NCBI GenBank assembly: GCA_030068075.1
Contig: CM057829.1
Location: 84,187,132-84,251,131, forward strand
Length of the DNA stretch: 64,000 nt
Reading direction: 5' to 3'
From: Paguma larvata
Taxonomy: Eukaryota > Chordata > Mammalia > Carnivora > Viverridae
Position numbers and translations under genes: made by a program. The notes beneath the pieces were generated by a model. That model was not told the origin of the DNA and did not search any database. It saw only the letters and a program-made list of their open reading frames with translations. This document shows, piece after piece, positions 10,921 to 22,161 of this stretch; within the stretch, counting starts at the first letter, position 1, and every line of letters begins with the position of its first letter.

Positions 10921-13900
10921 TTTTTAATGTGTAAAAGTACATTTAAATGATAGTGCATATTATTAAATAATCCATTTAGAGATTTATGTGTTTTGTACTG
11001 TCAGAATAAAATTCTGTGGTTGTGAAATCAGTTTTGCCATATTGCCATCACTAGTATATAGCTAATATGTCTAACTCTAAGCTAAATATTCTGATGGTTT
11101 AGTGTTATTTAGATCTGTCTCTTACTATTCTTTTACCAGCTATTCTGGTAAATTTCTGGTCAGTTTACAGTTGAACAACTCTAGTTTTTAACTTGGTCGC
11201 TCTTAAGCCTCTATATTTTCCCCATAGTTTCACTTTTAATGAATTGTACAAAATAAAACCATCCTTTTTACTCAGTATTATGGCTATGTTGATCATTTTT
11301 AGTATGGTCTGTGTTGAATATTTTTAGGGCAAGTATAGCCTACTTTATTTTCTATATTGCCAAGTATGACAACATATTATGCTTAAATTATTATTTGATA
11401 ACTCTTCTAAAATTCTTTATTTTTACATGTGCAGTATTTTATAAGAATCATTCATCTATGAGTTTAAAATAAAACAATTTCACTGTTTCCTTTGGCCAGG
11501 GGCATACCCTTTTTCCTCCCCATTAATCTTCTCTTTAAATACTAACTAGTTATATTTCTTCTGTGTTTTAAGTTCATATGTTATACTATAGATTGAATTT
11601 CAGTCTGATATCTATTAAAATAATGTTTATGAAAAATACGATCCCTAAAGAGAGTAACCTTAGAGAACTTGTCTGTTGTTCCAATGGATTCTGCATATTT
11701 AAAATATGATATTTTAAAATCCACAAAATAATGTAGTTTTATGAGAATCCAATGATCATTTGAAAGAAGGAAAATTGTTTCTAGAAATAAATCTAAGGGA
11801 AAAAATTAATGCAATTATCCTTAGACTAAAGCAGGTTCATAAGCTCTGGTACAGGAAAGAGGATTTTAGTCTGTAATAATAATAATACATTAAAAATTAT
11901 GTCTCCCAAGTACTGAGAAATGGACTCCAATGGCCTAAAAGGCAAAGAGAATATATAAAATGGTTGACAACATTTTAATTTTCTTTGGAAGTTTTTTGAA
12001 ATATCCTTATATATTAGTAAAATAGAAATTCATACCAAAATTTGCATTTGGAGAATCATGGACAAAACAGTGTTTTACTTTATCCTAGTAATTTCTCCTG
12101 GAGCTATAATTATAGATGTGTTTTCATCAGTCTATTCTTAGTCTGAGATTTCAGTTCTGGCTGGTATTGTAGGTATAATTTCCGGATGCTAACAGAAAAG
12201 GGAAAAGAGATAACATTTGTTAAATATCTATTAGGCCTATTAAGATTCATTAAATCTCAGAATAACTTCTCAATTAGGTATATAAAAGAATCAAGATCTT
12301 TAGGAAAGTGGCTGTTGCAGAGAATCCTAATTGAATGCAGCATCAACTATGATAGGCAGAGCCTGGTAATATAGGTCCATGAGAAAATAAGCAAAACAGT
12401 CTTTCATCAAATGCTGGGAAATCGATGACCTTAGTAGTACCTGGATCCTCAACATCTATCATTTTTAACCAAATGCAGTATTTGCACCAGAAATGCTGTG
12501 GCTAATTCTTTCTCTCAATTTATTATCACTAACAGTAACTACTGAGTGGAATTAACTGTGCTGCACTAGAGATTGACAAGAGATTTAATAAGAGTGTTTA
12601 TTTTTTAACACAGATCAAGTAACATCACTCATGCACTCATGGAAATTGTAGTATAAAGAAGTGATGTCATCATCATGAACAACTAAAATGGAATTTACCA
12701 TGTGACTCACTGATCCTAAGAATAAAGTCTTTCAAATCTGGTAATATTAAAAATACTAAAATTTCAATTCTATAGGCATTCTCTAATTCCTAAGCAGCAG
12801 GTCCACAGAAAGATGTGGAAAGCTATAATGTTAGAAGTGGAAAGATTGAAACAAAGATGCTAGATCATCATATTAAACTGAAGCTACGAATAAGATTAAA
12901 GGCTATTCTTATTTCTTTATCTTTAAGACAATAGTTGACAGGTTTCTTCTAATTATATTTTTCCTTACAATTTAAATGTGTAGGATATATATAGGGAAGA
13001 GAATATGAAATTTACCAATGGAAAATATAGCTTATTTCTTCTTGTTAAATAATAACTTAATTTTCTGGAAATTTCATTGGAAATGGTCCAGAAAAAATGA
13101 TTTCACTGCTAAGATATTAGTTTCCAGCTTTATCAAGAATATGTTCAAATTTGTCTCTGAAATCAGTGAGGTATCCTGCCAAGTACCCTTGATCATAAAA
13201 CGTAAAATTATATTGATCTCTCCTCAATTGGGGGGGGGGGTTAAAATGTGTTTTAATAAAAAACAAATGGGTGTGTGGTGATCATAAAATTCTGTGCAAA
13301 CAATATTCTAAGTCCTATTAACCTTCATGCTATCATGGTTAAGAACAGTTTTCAAACATCACATAATGAAATGATTACACTAAGGCAAGTTTCTCAGTGG
13401 AAGAAGGGATGATTAACACACCAAGAATTTACCGGAGCTGCAAGAAGAGAAGTGTTGAGTGGGTCAGTAGACATATTTACTGTTAAAAAATCTACATAAA
13501 TGAGCCTAGACAGAGAAAGCATCTGTGAATTTGTTAAATTTGAAAACTCTGAGGAGAATAATAAATATAGCACAGGCAGCATGAAAAAAAAAAGTCAGTG
13601 AAGTTTGGCAGTCTAGTGTGCTAAAAGTAGTTGTATGTACAAAAATGGAATCTTATACAGCTGGCTTAAGTATAAAGAACCAAAATGGAGAGCCAAAAAC
13701 TCTAGTACATTAAGAGTCCTTATAGAATATTCAATAAAAAATAAGTTTCTATTAATATTAAGGACTGTATTTGGGGCATGTAGTCGAAAAAAAGAAAATA
13801 CAAGGCTTTAGAAAAATATGTTAAAAGAGACAAAATGATTGATGTAAAACTAATATCAGTTTACTACCATATACCTTTGCTGACACATATATGCAATCAC

Positions 13901-14440
13901 TACTTGTCTAGCTATCTTCTAGACGGTGTATTAGAGTTAGCTAAAAATTACATGCTACATATTAAATAATTATTTTCCTGTTCATCACAGAAAATGTACC
14001 TTGTGAGGAGGATAGGGGCAATGGTTTCTAACACTGGTTGTAAACCTATACATGTTTAATTATTTTAAATTAATTTATTTAGTACCTATTGAAAGTATAC
14101 AATGAAAGCATTTTAATGCATTGCAGAGTTTTACATTCCATCAGGTACATAGGACAATGTTGAATGATAACTTTTCAAAATCTGTCTCAAAACTACTACC
14201 AATTTATACCTCTGTCCTAATTCTCTCTTCAGCAGCATTCATTTTAAGAGAGAATTGTACTCTTGAATCTGTAACTGTCAGAAACATACTTTATCATTTT
14301 GGTAGAAGCTGAAGTGAGGTGGCTTATCTCCTACTTTGACACTATTGTGAAGACAAGATGTTCATTAGAGTCTACTTGAATCCAAGAGGTTCTCTTACAT
14401 GATTTCTGTGCCGTAGTAAATTTGGGACTAAGTTCTGTCA
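10921..14440. other. Long AT-rich intergenic stretch
   Basis: No supported gene, RNA or recognisable repeat. It contains an isolated 11-G run at 13230-13240 in an otherwise A/T-rich region. Short open frames (12186-12374 and 13018-13281 on plus, 13394-13582 on minus) have no domain-like features. Confidence 0.5.
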
Positions 14441-14444
14441 TTGG

Positions 14445-14565
14445 TTCACCTACTCATTCATTACTTCAAAAATATTTATTGTCTATTATAGTCCGAACTT
14501 GTGCTAGGTGCTGGAGATATAGCTGTCACTAGACAATATAGGGCCCTGCACCTTTTATTTGAGAA
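14445..14565 (-). repeat. L2 3' end fragment, antisense
   Basis: The motifs 'cattacttcaaaaatattt', 'attgtctattatagtccg', 'tgtgctaggtgctggagata' and 'agggccctgcacctttta' match the antisense L2 3' end ('age-of-mammals' repeat). Confidence 0.6.
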
Positions 14566-15732
14566 TAACTGAAAGAGGAATTCTTATTAAATTTTAAAAA
14601 ATGACTACACTTAATAAATCATTAAATTACAGACACAATGAATCACAGATGTCTCCAAGAAAGCAGTATACTATATATTAGAATTTACGATTAATTATCC
14701 TTCTTAAGGGCTATTAATAACTCACAAGACTACAAGGTTACAACTGTTTTATTCCATTTATTATCTGTCCTCATGCTCTTGGTCTTCCATTTTCTGAGGT
14801 TGGTTAGTCCTTATTGACATCATCAGTTGATAAATGAGTTGATCATTGTCTCAGAGGGCTCCCTCCTAATTTCAAGAAGGACTGCCAACTCCTTCACTAA
14901 GTGTCCTAGTATGATATTTCCGTCCCCCCTTGTCATAGAACCTCATAATTGTGCTTGTATTTTCTCGTTCTCACTCATCTCCTTCATTCTCGGTATGCCT
15001 CATGCACTGGGAGGTATACATGGGGATGCTTCCATTGCTGCCTTTCTCCCATCCCAGGATACTGGACTGCCTCCCTTCCCTCTCTTTGTCCTCACCACTA
15101 ATAGTCTATAATACTCTGTTGTCCAGATTCTTTTTTTCCATCTATTTGTCAATTTTAACTTTCTGACTTGGGGCGTGGAAAAAGAAGTTATCTATCCATT
15201 TCTCAGTAAATGCTATTGTTTTAGGTGAAAAATATTGCCATCCATGTCCTGCTGAAAGGGCTCCAAGGAACTGTTAAACTTTATTTCTAAGTACCATTCT
15301 TTTCCTTTTACATGTTCATAGCTGGACAATTGTATTGTGACTCTCACCACAAGCTGTAAATACAGGGACCCACTTAGCGCATTGACCCTTTTGGCCTTTG
15401 CATAATGGCACGCTTGTTTGTACATGGCCCAATTATTGATGCCACACTGATGTCTCTTTCTGAGTGCAGTTGGAAAATTTCCCTGTCATCATTACTTCAG
15501 AAAGAACATTTCTAAAAATGAAGTTATCTGAATATTGCCCAAACCACTCAAGGCTTCCTTTTCCTACTTACTTTCCCATTTCTGCTATCATCTACTCAAA
15601 ATAGGCTAAAAAAGCTGAGTCCCTTCCCTCCATCAATGCTCACCTTTAAACTCTTAACATCCTTGGGTTTTTAGTTGCACCTACCCAAACAGTTCTTTCT
15701 TTATTCTAAATGCAGTTTCCCTAGTAGATTTT
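14566..15732. other. Unassigned intergenic DNA
   Basis: There is a C/T-biased block at about 14860-15120 that opens two overlapping plus-strand frames (94 and 71 residues). Neither shows a domain, signal peptide or codon pattern suggesting a gene, and I treat both as spurious. Confidence 0.4.
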
Positions 15733-16383
15733 CTCATTAACTTTATTTTTCTTTTATTTTATTCTATTTAATGTTTCAAGTTTTTATTTAAATTCTAGTT
15801 AGTTAACACATAGTGTAATATGGTGTTACCAAATGGTGTTGGGAAAACTGGACAGCAGCTTGCAGGAGAATGAAAGTGGACCATATTTCTTACACCATAC
15901 ACAAAAATAAGTTCAAAACGGGAGAAAGGCCTAAATGAAAGATAGGAAACTATCTAAATTCTAGAGGAGAAGAGACAGCAACCTCTTTGACATTGGTTGG
16001 GGCAACTTCTTACTAGATATGTCTCCAGAGGCAAGGGAAACAAAAGTAAAAATGAACTATTGGGGCTTCTTCAAGATAAAAAAGCTTCTGCACAGCAAAG
16101 CAAACAATCAACGAAATTAAAAGACACCCTTTGGAATGAGAGAAGATATTTGCAAATTGCATATCTTATAAGGGAGTAGTATCCAAAATCTATAAAGAAC
16201 TCATCAAACTCAACATCCAAAACCAAAATAATCTAGCTAAGAAATGGGCAGAAGACATGAATAGACATTTTTCCAAAGAAGACATACAGATGGCAAACAG
16301 AAGCATCAAAAGATGCTCAACATCACTCATCATGAGGGAAATACAAATCAAAACGACACTGAGATACCACCTCATTAACTTTA
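15733..16383 (-). mobile_element. Short L1 insertion with 5' inversion, bounded by a 13-bp TSD
   Basis: The TSD 'ctcattaacttta' is perfect at 15733-15745 and 16371-16383. The left part of the insert (about 15770-15827) is L1 3' terminus in antisense ('agttagttaacacatagtg'). At about 15828 it switches to the plus strand and shows ORF2 C-terminal coding sequence in sense ('ccaaatggtgttgggaaaac' onward), ending at the 'gagataccacctca' landmark. This is the product expected of twin priming: a minus-orientation insertion whose 5' part is inverted and whose middle is lost. Plus frame 15997-16179 is a decayed ORF2 piece. Confidence 0.92.
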
Positions 16384-17620
16384 ACTGAGAGTATTTTACT
16401 CTCACAATGGATCCCCCCATCTACATTCACCCTTATTTTTGTAGCCCAATCACCCAACTTTCTTCTTTGATCTCTGTGATTCTGATTTTAAGAAGCCTGC
16501 AAAACCTCCCTAAATGCCTAGAAAATAAAGCCCGCATTCCAATCTTACTCTTTATTTGTTTTTGTTCGTCTACCCTGCTCCCCAGGGTATATCCTTTTCC
16601 CTGAATATTATTTATACTTCTCTTATTGGTTCATTCTAATAAAATATCTCTACTTGTAGAATATTCTCCCAGTCTTTTCACTGCCATGCCTCTTCTCTAA
16701 ACTTTATGTCCAAATCTTGCCCATGTTCAAATCACAATAAAAATATCACTCCGTCTATGGTCCTACCTGCAAGATCCATGGTCTTCCTCTATATTCATCA
16801 TTAACTCCCTTTGCCTGTCTTTCTCAATTTCATTATGTTAATTTGTTTCTGTGATTATTTGGTTTTGCTTTGCTTTTTTGTTATGGTTTACACAATAGGC
16901 TCAAAAGACACAAAGGGAGGAGAGGCTGAGGGATGGTCCCTGTAGAGGCCTCCATTCTGCAGCAGTTATGACATGGGGGATGTGCTCAGGCTACCCTCAG
17001 CCAGGCTCTCCCTTGTCGCCGGAAGCCAAGAGAGAGGTTATAGAAATCCTTTAAAATCTTTGGCTGCACCACCCAGTAGCTTCAGCGTAAATACTTTATG
17101 TAGTAGAAAATAAAACTTATGAGCTTTTGGGAAATCACAGCACCTAGAAATAAAATCCCAGGGATAGTCCCTGGAATAGTTTTCTAATGTAACATTATGC
17201 ATAGTTTTCATTGCCAAGGCTATGTATCACAAGGTCATATCTGTACTAAAGGGATTACAAATGTGTAAATAACAGGAGGCAGGGATCATTAGGACCACAG
17301 TAGCAACTGTTTACCATAATGCGTGACTTAAAAAGATGTAACTGATTAAGTGTAGAGTTCAGCGTAGAAGCTAGAGCTACATTGTAACTTGCAAGGAGTT
17401 ACCTTCCAAAGTGCAAAGTATCAAAGTAACATCACTGGCATGGTTCAACAAGGAGCATAGAAAAAGACTAAAGAAATAGTATCCCGAAAGACTTACAACA
17501 GGAGAGGAGAAAGGAGAACTACTGAAGAATTCTTGGGGAAGAGTGTCCAGAGGATTTAGAAAGGAGTCTGACTGAGAGCCAAGAGGCTTTGCAGACACAC
17601 AGGCATAAAAACAATCAGAG
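16384..17620. other. Unassigned DNA with a possible L2 piece
   Basis: A weak sense L2-like stretch ('tagaatattctcccagtc', 'atgtccaaatcttgccc') lies at about 16655-16860. The rest has no recognised feature. A moderately GC-richer block of unknown nature lies at about 16910-17060. Confidence 0.4.
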
Positions 17621-17624
17621 CAGC

Positions 17625-17805
17625 TCTTTTCACCTAGTGGTAGTGTGGTTTTGAGCAAGTTATTTACCCGTTCTGAGCTATCATTCTTTTGCAAAAGGTG
17701 ACTGCATTTGCCCAGAATAAAAATGGAATAAATAAAAAAATTGACTATATATGCATATATACTTGGCACAATGAATATGCAAAAAATGTTAGCTATTAGG
17801 GACTA
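17625..17805 (+). repeat. Degenerate MIR, sense
   Basis: The motifs 'ggttttgagcaagttattta', 'cccgttctgagct', 'aaaaatggaataa' and 'cttggcacaatgaatatgc' follow the MIR core in sense orientation. It is very diverged. A 130-residue minus-strand frame (17377-17769) overlaps it and is not credible as a gene. Confidence 0.45.
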
Positions 17806-19299
17806 AAGCCAGATATAGTATCATGAATGCTATAATCCTTAAATATAAAGTAATCTAGAAATTTAATAGTAGATCAATGGGAATTATTTATCATCACTAT
17901 ATTTCTGTCACCTCATCCAATCTAAAATTGACAGACAGAAAAATAGAATTAGATAATTTTCTGCTTCCTAACCTCATAGGCCCCCAACCTCCTTTACAAA
18001 CAAACAAGCAAGCAAACAAAACCAGAGAATAGTTTCTATGTTTTGAGCTAACTTTATTGCTGAACTTAGTATACAGCAGATGTTTAGAACATTCTTACTT
18101 TAATATTAAAAATGGCAGGAAAGACTCCTACTTGGATAATGTCAAGTACACAGTCCAGTGGTAGATATTTCAAGTCAAGGCTAACTTACGATGGCACAGC
18201 TAGACAGCCATCTTCCAGTCATCCCCAGAAGCTCAAGGGAGCCAAAGATTGGTTGTACCTGCAGTTAAAATTTACCATGCCATGAGTGTGTACACTCCTG
18301 ATGGAGGCTTCAACTACGATAATTGATCCAAACCTCAGTATTACTTGTGAACAATTTTTTAAGCCGCAGTATAGAGTTACTCTACCATTGATTCATAATA
18401 CAGTTTATTTTATTTTATTTTTTTTTTACGGTTTATTTTTAAACATGCTTCATTTTAGAGATTTCCTATGGCACAAGATTTATAAGAAACTAAAACTAAA
18501 AGCTTGCCTATAAACCAGATATCTGGAAAACTAGAGGAAATATATTCAAAACTATGGTTTATAGGCAGGCTTCAAATCTTATTGACGAATAAATAAGTAT
18601 GGGTATATACATGTGTAAATATATACACATGTTTAAAATGTAAAATAAACATTTTAGACATACATCATACTTTATATATTTCTAAAAACATTCTTTTTTT
18701 ATTGAATAATTCCTCATAGATATGGTGTATCACATTAAATATCCTTGAAAACATGATTTTAATTATTATATAATTTTTTTTGAGTCATTAAGTCAAACAA
18801 TTTTCTCTCTTGGCAATGTAGGCATCATTTTTGTATTTTGTTTTAATACTGAGATAATACTATGAAAACATATATCAAATATATGTGCACACACACAGTC
18901 ATGGCTATCACTGATGTTTTATTTTATTTGTGATAAATTTACTTTATTTATTATTTACATAACCTTGCCTAGGCAGTTTTTTATATTTACGATGTTTAAT
19001 GTCCGAGTACGTATAAATTTCTACTCACGCACTAGTTCTTGATTTGTTTTAGAAGATGTGCTCTGGGGGTAGAAGTGTAGAAACTCGTATTTATTTAACA
19101 TCTTATTTTTATCATTTCTTATTTACTTCTGTTAAAGGGCCTTATTTCCATAGGCCTCTATGGAACTCTCTCCTGTGTTTTGTCTCTAATCCCTCACACT
19201 AAGGACCAGTGCTGTCATTTCCTGCTAGTTAATGGAGAGCTCCATCCTGTGGCCAGTCCTCAGGCACTTCAATCCTTCAAAACCAGACACTGCACAGCT
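17806..19299. other. AT-rich DNA containing an 17-bp-arm inverted repeat
   Basis: No gene is visible. The notable item is an inverted repeat with arms 18500-18516 and 18556-18572 (16 of 17 positions paired) and a 39-nt loop, reported in the findings. Confidence 0.5.
18500..18572. repeat. Inverted repeat, 17-bp arms, 39-nt loop
   Basis: The left arm 'aagcttgcctataaacc' (18500-18516) pairs with 'ggtttataggcaggctt' (18556-18572) with one mismatched position. The loop contains the palindrome 'agatatct'. It could fold as a stem-loop in RNA of either strand or as a cruciform. It may equally be the remnant of a small inverted-repeat transposon. Confidence 0.8.
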
Positions 19300-19780
19300 C
19301 TCACAGCTGATTAGTTTTGAACGCCTATTGATTACTCCCTGCAAAGATCCCCTCACATCTGCTGCCTCATTTCCAGACTCAGTGGCTCCGCACTAATTCT
19401 GTCCTTATCATTCCACCTCTGAACCACGGCAATAATTCCCTAACTCTTTAACTCACCAACATGGCCCCGTGACATAAATTACAAAGATGAACATTCAGTA
19501 TCTCTCAACATACTGTCCTCCATGAGCCTTCCTCTCTAGCCGTTCAGGGATACTCAATAACCCTGTAACCACCTTGAAATCACCGCTAAAACTTTCCCCA
19601 AGCTGCTCCTCCAGCCTAGAATGCACCTCTCCTCTTCTCTTCTCCTTTCCCTTCCCTATTCCACCCTTTTTCAGAAACCCACTTGTACCTCAGGTCTCAG
19701 ATCAACCTCTTCCACCTTCCCCTAAGCCTAAAGAGCTCTGTCTCCTCTCTGAATTTCTGTTCCACTTATTTTTGTGGGTT
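19300..19780 (+). repeat. L2 LINE fragment, sense
   Basis: A C/T-rich region with 'ccctgcaaagatcccc', 'tccagactcagtggctcc', 'ctcctccagcctagaatgca' and 'ctaaagagctctgtctcctc' resembles the pyrimidine-rich 3' portion of L2 in sense orientation. The 87-residue plus frame at 19574-19837 is a by-product. Confidence 0.5.
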
Positions 19781-19789
19781 CTCCAATTT

Positions 19790-19905
19790 CCTTGGTCTTT
19801 CTGTCTCCCTGTTTCCTCATTTGTAAAATGGGTATAATGTCAGCAATATACTTCATAGAATCAATATAAAGATCGGACGATGGGATCTGTGCTTAGAAAC
19901 AAGCA
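19790..19905 (+). repeat. MIR fragment, sense
   Basis: The phrase 'ctgtttcctcatttgtaaaa' followed by 'tgggtataatg' and a 'tatacttcatag' stretch is the MIR core in sense orientation. Confidence 0.65.
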
Positions 19906-20351
19906 TTTCTGGACATTGTGAATTCTCGTTAAATTTATTTTTGCCATTGTAATGAAGTGGATGAATATCATAATGATGTATTAACTCATTAATTGTATTT
20001 TCTGTTGGCCTGCATCACTACTCCCCAAGTAGAAGAAAATTTCCTGCAGAATACAGAGTGTCTTCCTATTTTGCGTCTTAGAGAATGTCTCTCATAGAGT
20101 GGATGTCTCATTACTACTTATTGATTAATGTATTCCTTTAAGCACAAGTGGGCTGAGTGGTGGTACTGCTGTCAACATTCTCTTCATGGGACCTGTCTCA
20201 CTTCAGGAATATTGCACAACTATGAAGAAAACAAAGGTTAGTCTCTCTGAATGAATCTGAGTAGATTTTTATTGCAAGAAAACTTGTCAGCCTCACGATA
20301 AAATAATTTTGATTAATACATAAAAAATAGGAAATAAAAAAAACAAAAACC

Positions 20352-20690
20352 CTTGTCTTAGTTCTGACTACTCTAACAAATGACCACAGATTAGGCAGCT
20401 CGAACAACATCATTTATTTCTCATAGTTCTAGAACTTGGAAGTCCAAGAACATGGTGTTTGCATAGTCAGGGTCTGGTGAGAGCCTTTTTCTGGTTAGAG
20501 AGGGCTGACTTCTTTCTGGTAGAAAGAAAGCTAGCTAGCTCTCTGGCCTCTTCTAATAAGGGTACTAAATCCATGCATGAGGGCACTACTCTCATGATCA
20601 AATTACCTCCCAAGGGTGGCACTTCCAAGTATCATTAATTTGGGATTTGAGTTTCAATATTTAACATTCCAAATTTAGCATTCAAGAGGA
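20352..20690 (-). repeat. ERVL-MaLR LTR (MST/MLT1 type), antisense
   Basis: The antisense LTR landmarks appear in order: 'ctactctaacaaatgacca', 'catttatttctcatagttct', 'agaacttggaagtccaagaa', 'gggtctggtgagagcc', 'ctctggcctcttctaataag', 'ctctcatgatcaaattacct' and a terminal 'catt' stretch. It is an old solo LTR without an internal region. Its 127-bp middle (20512-20638) is duplicated at 21217-21343. Confidence 0.75.
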
Positions 20691-20789
20691 GCAAGGGAAA
20701 TATGTGTAGCATTGTGTCTTTGACCTTATCTCTCATCTGTTTACCCTGTGGAGTCCACTCATCGTTTCCTTGTGTGTGTGTGTCTGTGC

Positions 20790-20858
20790 TTAATGCTTAC
20801 TTATTTTTGAGAGCAGGGGAGAGAGAGAGAGAGTGCAAGCAGGGGAGAGGTAGAGAGA
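20790..20858 (-). repeat. Truncated tRNA-Lys SINE fragment, antisense
   Basis: Only the 3' tail and purine-rich region are present ('taatgcttacttatttttga', then GA repeats and 'gcaagcaggggagagg'). The tRNA-like head is missing, so the copy is truncated or deleted on its right side. Confidence 0.65.
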
Positions 20859-20859
20859 T

Positions 20860-21894
20860 CCACTCAACTTTTTGAAGGCTGGTAACAGCTCATAACTCTG
20901 TGCCTTCAAGACTGAAACAACCTCATTTACTAGATCCCGCAGACCCAGGGACATCCCTTGGACTCTCCCCAACATCCCATATATGCTAACTTTGTTAAAT
21001 TAACATTTGTTAAGTAGGCCCCAGGGTGTGGACGGTGAGCCACAATTCAACAGGAGACCACAAGGGAAAGTGAAATAGAGGAGTTTATGACTCACAGATC
21101 CTGGAGTAGGTACACAGCACACCTGGAGGGGCCACATGAGGAGGTCAACGCAGGATACAGTTAGAGCATGGAAGGACCTGGGGCACAAGCGTTTATTAAC
21201 ATCCAAAAGTGGAGTGCTTTCTGGTAGAAAGAAAACTAGCTAGTTCTCTGGCCTCTTGTAATAAGGGCACTAATTCCATGCATGAAGGCTCTACTCTCAT
21301 GATCAAATTACCTCCCCAGGGTGGCACTTCCAAGTACCATTAAGGGTAGACTGTTCAAGTTAAGGGTAGACTGATCAATTCAAGCCCAAATGAGGAGTTC
21401 CAGTAAGCTTCAAGAGAAAAGGAGCTTATCTAAGTGTTCCATTTGGAGAAGGCACGGGGGAGACTGCTTATCACAGGATTTTGGGGGGAGTCATATGAAT
21501 TTACATTTACTTGTGACTTTGCAGACTCTTATCTAGGGCATGTGCTGGAGGGAGGGTCCAGTGTTAGTTCAAGGCAAGCCACGTGGCCACACAATATGGG
21601 TGCCAAGACAGCAATATTATGGAGTAATTTAAATACATTCTCAACATCATAGTGAACAGTAATAATAAATTAACCAGGTTAAACTTGGCTCCTAACATGT
21701 CCCTGTCTCAGTTCCCTTACCCAGCCTCCATTCTGTTCATCTAACACTCCTAGTCCTTTTCTCCTAATCCATTCACATCAGTTTATCTGCTTGGAGCATA
21801 CCTCCTATATGTCCTCCTTTGACTCCTTATCATCCTGTAGTCTTAGCTTGCATGGTATGTCCTTAGCCTTTTGAGACACTTATTCTAAAATAGC
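20860..21894. other. Unassigned repeat-like DNA containing a second copy of the LTR segment
   Basis: The segment 21217-21343 is the second copy of the MaLR LTR middle (93% identical to 20512-20638 by my count). Directly after it, 'ttaagggtagactg' occurs twice (from about 21340 and 21360). The flanks at 21000-21210 and 21345-21700 look like an old interspersed element of unknown family. Confidence 0.5.
21217..21343 (-). repeat. Second copy of MaLR LTR segment (127-bp direct duplication)
   Basis: It aligns without gaps to 20512-20638, with 9 mismatches in 127 positions counted by eye, in the same orientation, 705 bp away. The copy ends abruptly on both sides rather than at LTR boundaries. Confidence 0.9.
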
Positions 21895-21908
21895 CTTCAC
21901 TCTTGTTT

Positions 21909-21935
21909 TATTTTCCTAAAAGTTATTTATTTATT

Positions 21936-21979
<44 letters not shown>

Positions 21980-22145
21980 GAAGGGAGAGAGAAAGGGAGA
22001 GTTGGGGAGAGGCACAAAGAGAATGAGAATCCCAAGCAGGCTTCACTTCACACCAGACTCAGGGCTCAGTCTCACAAACGGTGAGATCATGACTCAAGCT
22101 GAAATAGAATCTGATGCTTAACCAGCTGAGCCACCGGGGCACCCC
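21909..22145 (-). repeat. Felid tRNA-Lys SINE, antisense, with (GA)n expansion
   Basis: The tail (TTTA)n leads into a pure GA array (about 21939-21976), then the SINE body and the head 'ccagctgagccaccgggg'. The TSD is 'cttcactcttgttt' at 21895-21908 and 'cttcactcttattt' at 22148-22161 (one mismatch). Confidence 0.92.
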
Positions 22146-22161
22146 AACTTCACTCTTATTT

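Noticed and set aside
17377..17769. 130-residue minus-strand frame
   Set aside because: It runs through a degenerate MIR and unique AT-rich DNA, with no domain, splice context or homologous frame nearby.
20790..20975. 61-residue minus-strand frame
   Set aside because: It overlaps a truncated SINE purine tract, and the Leu/Ser-rich C-terminus is its translation.
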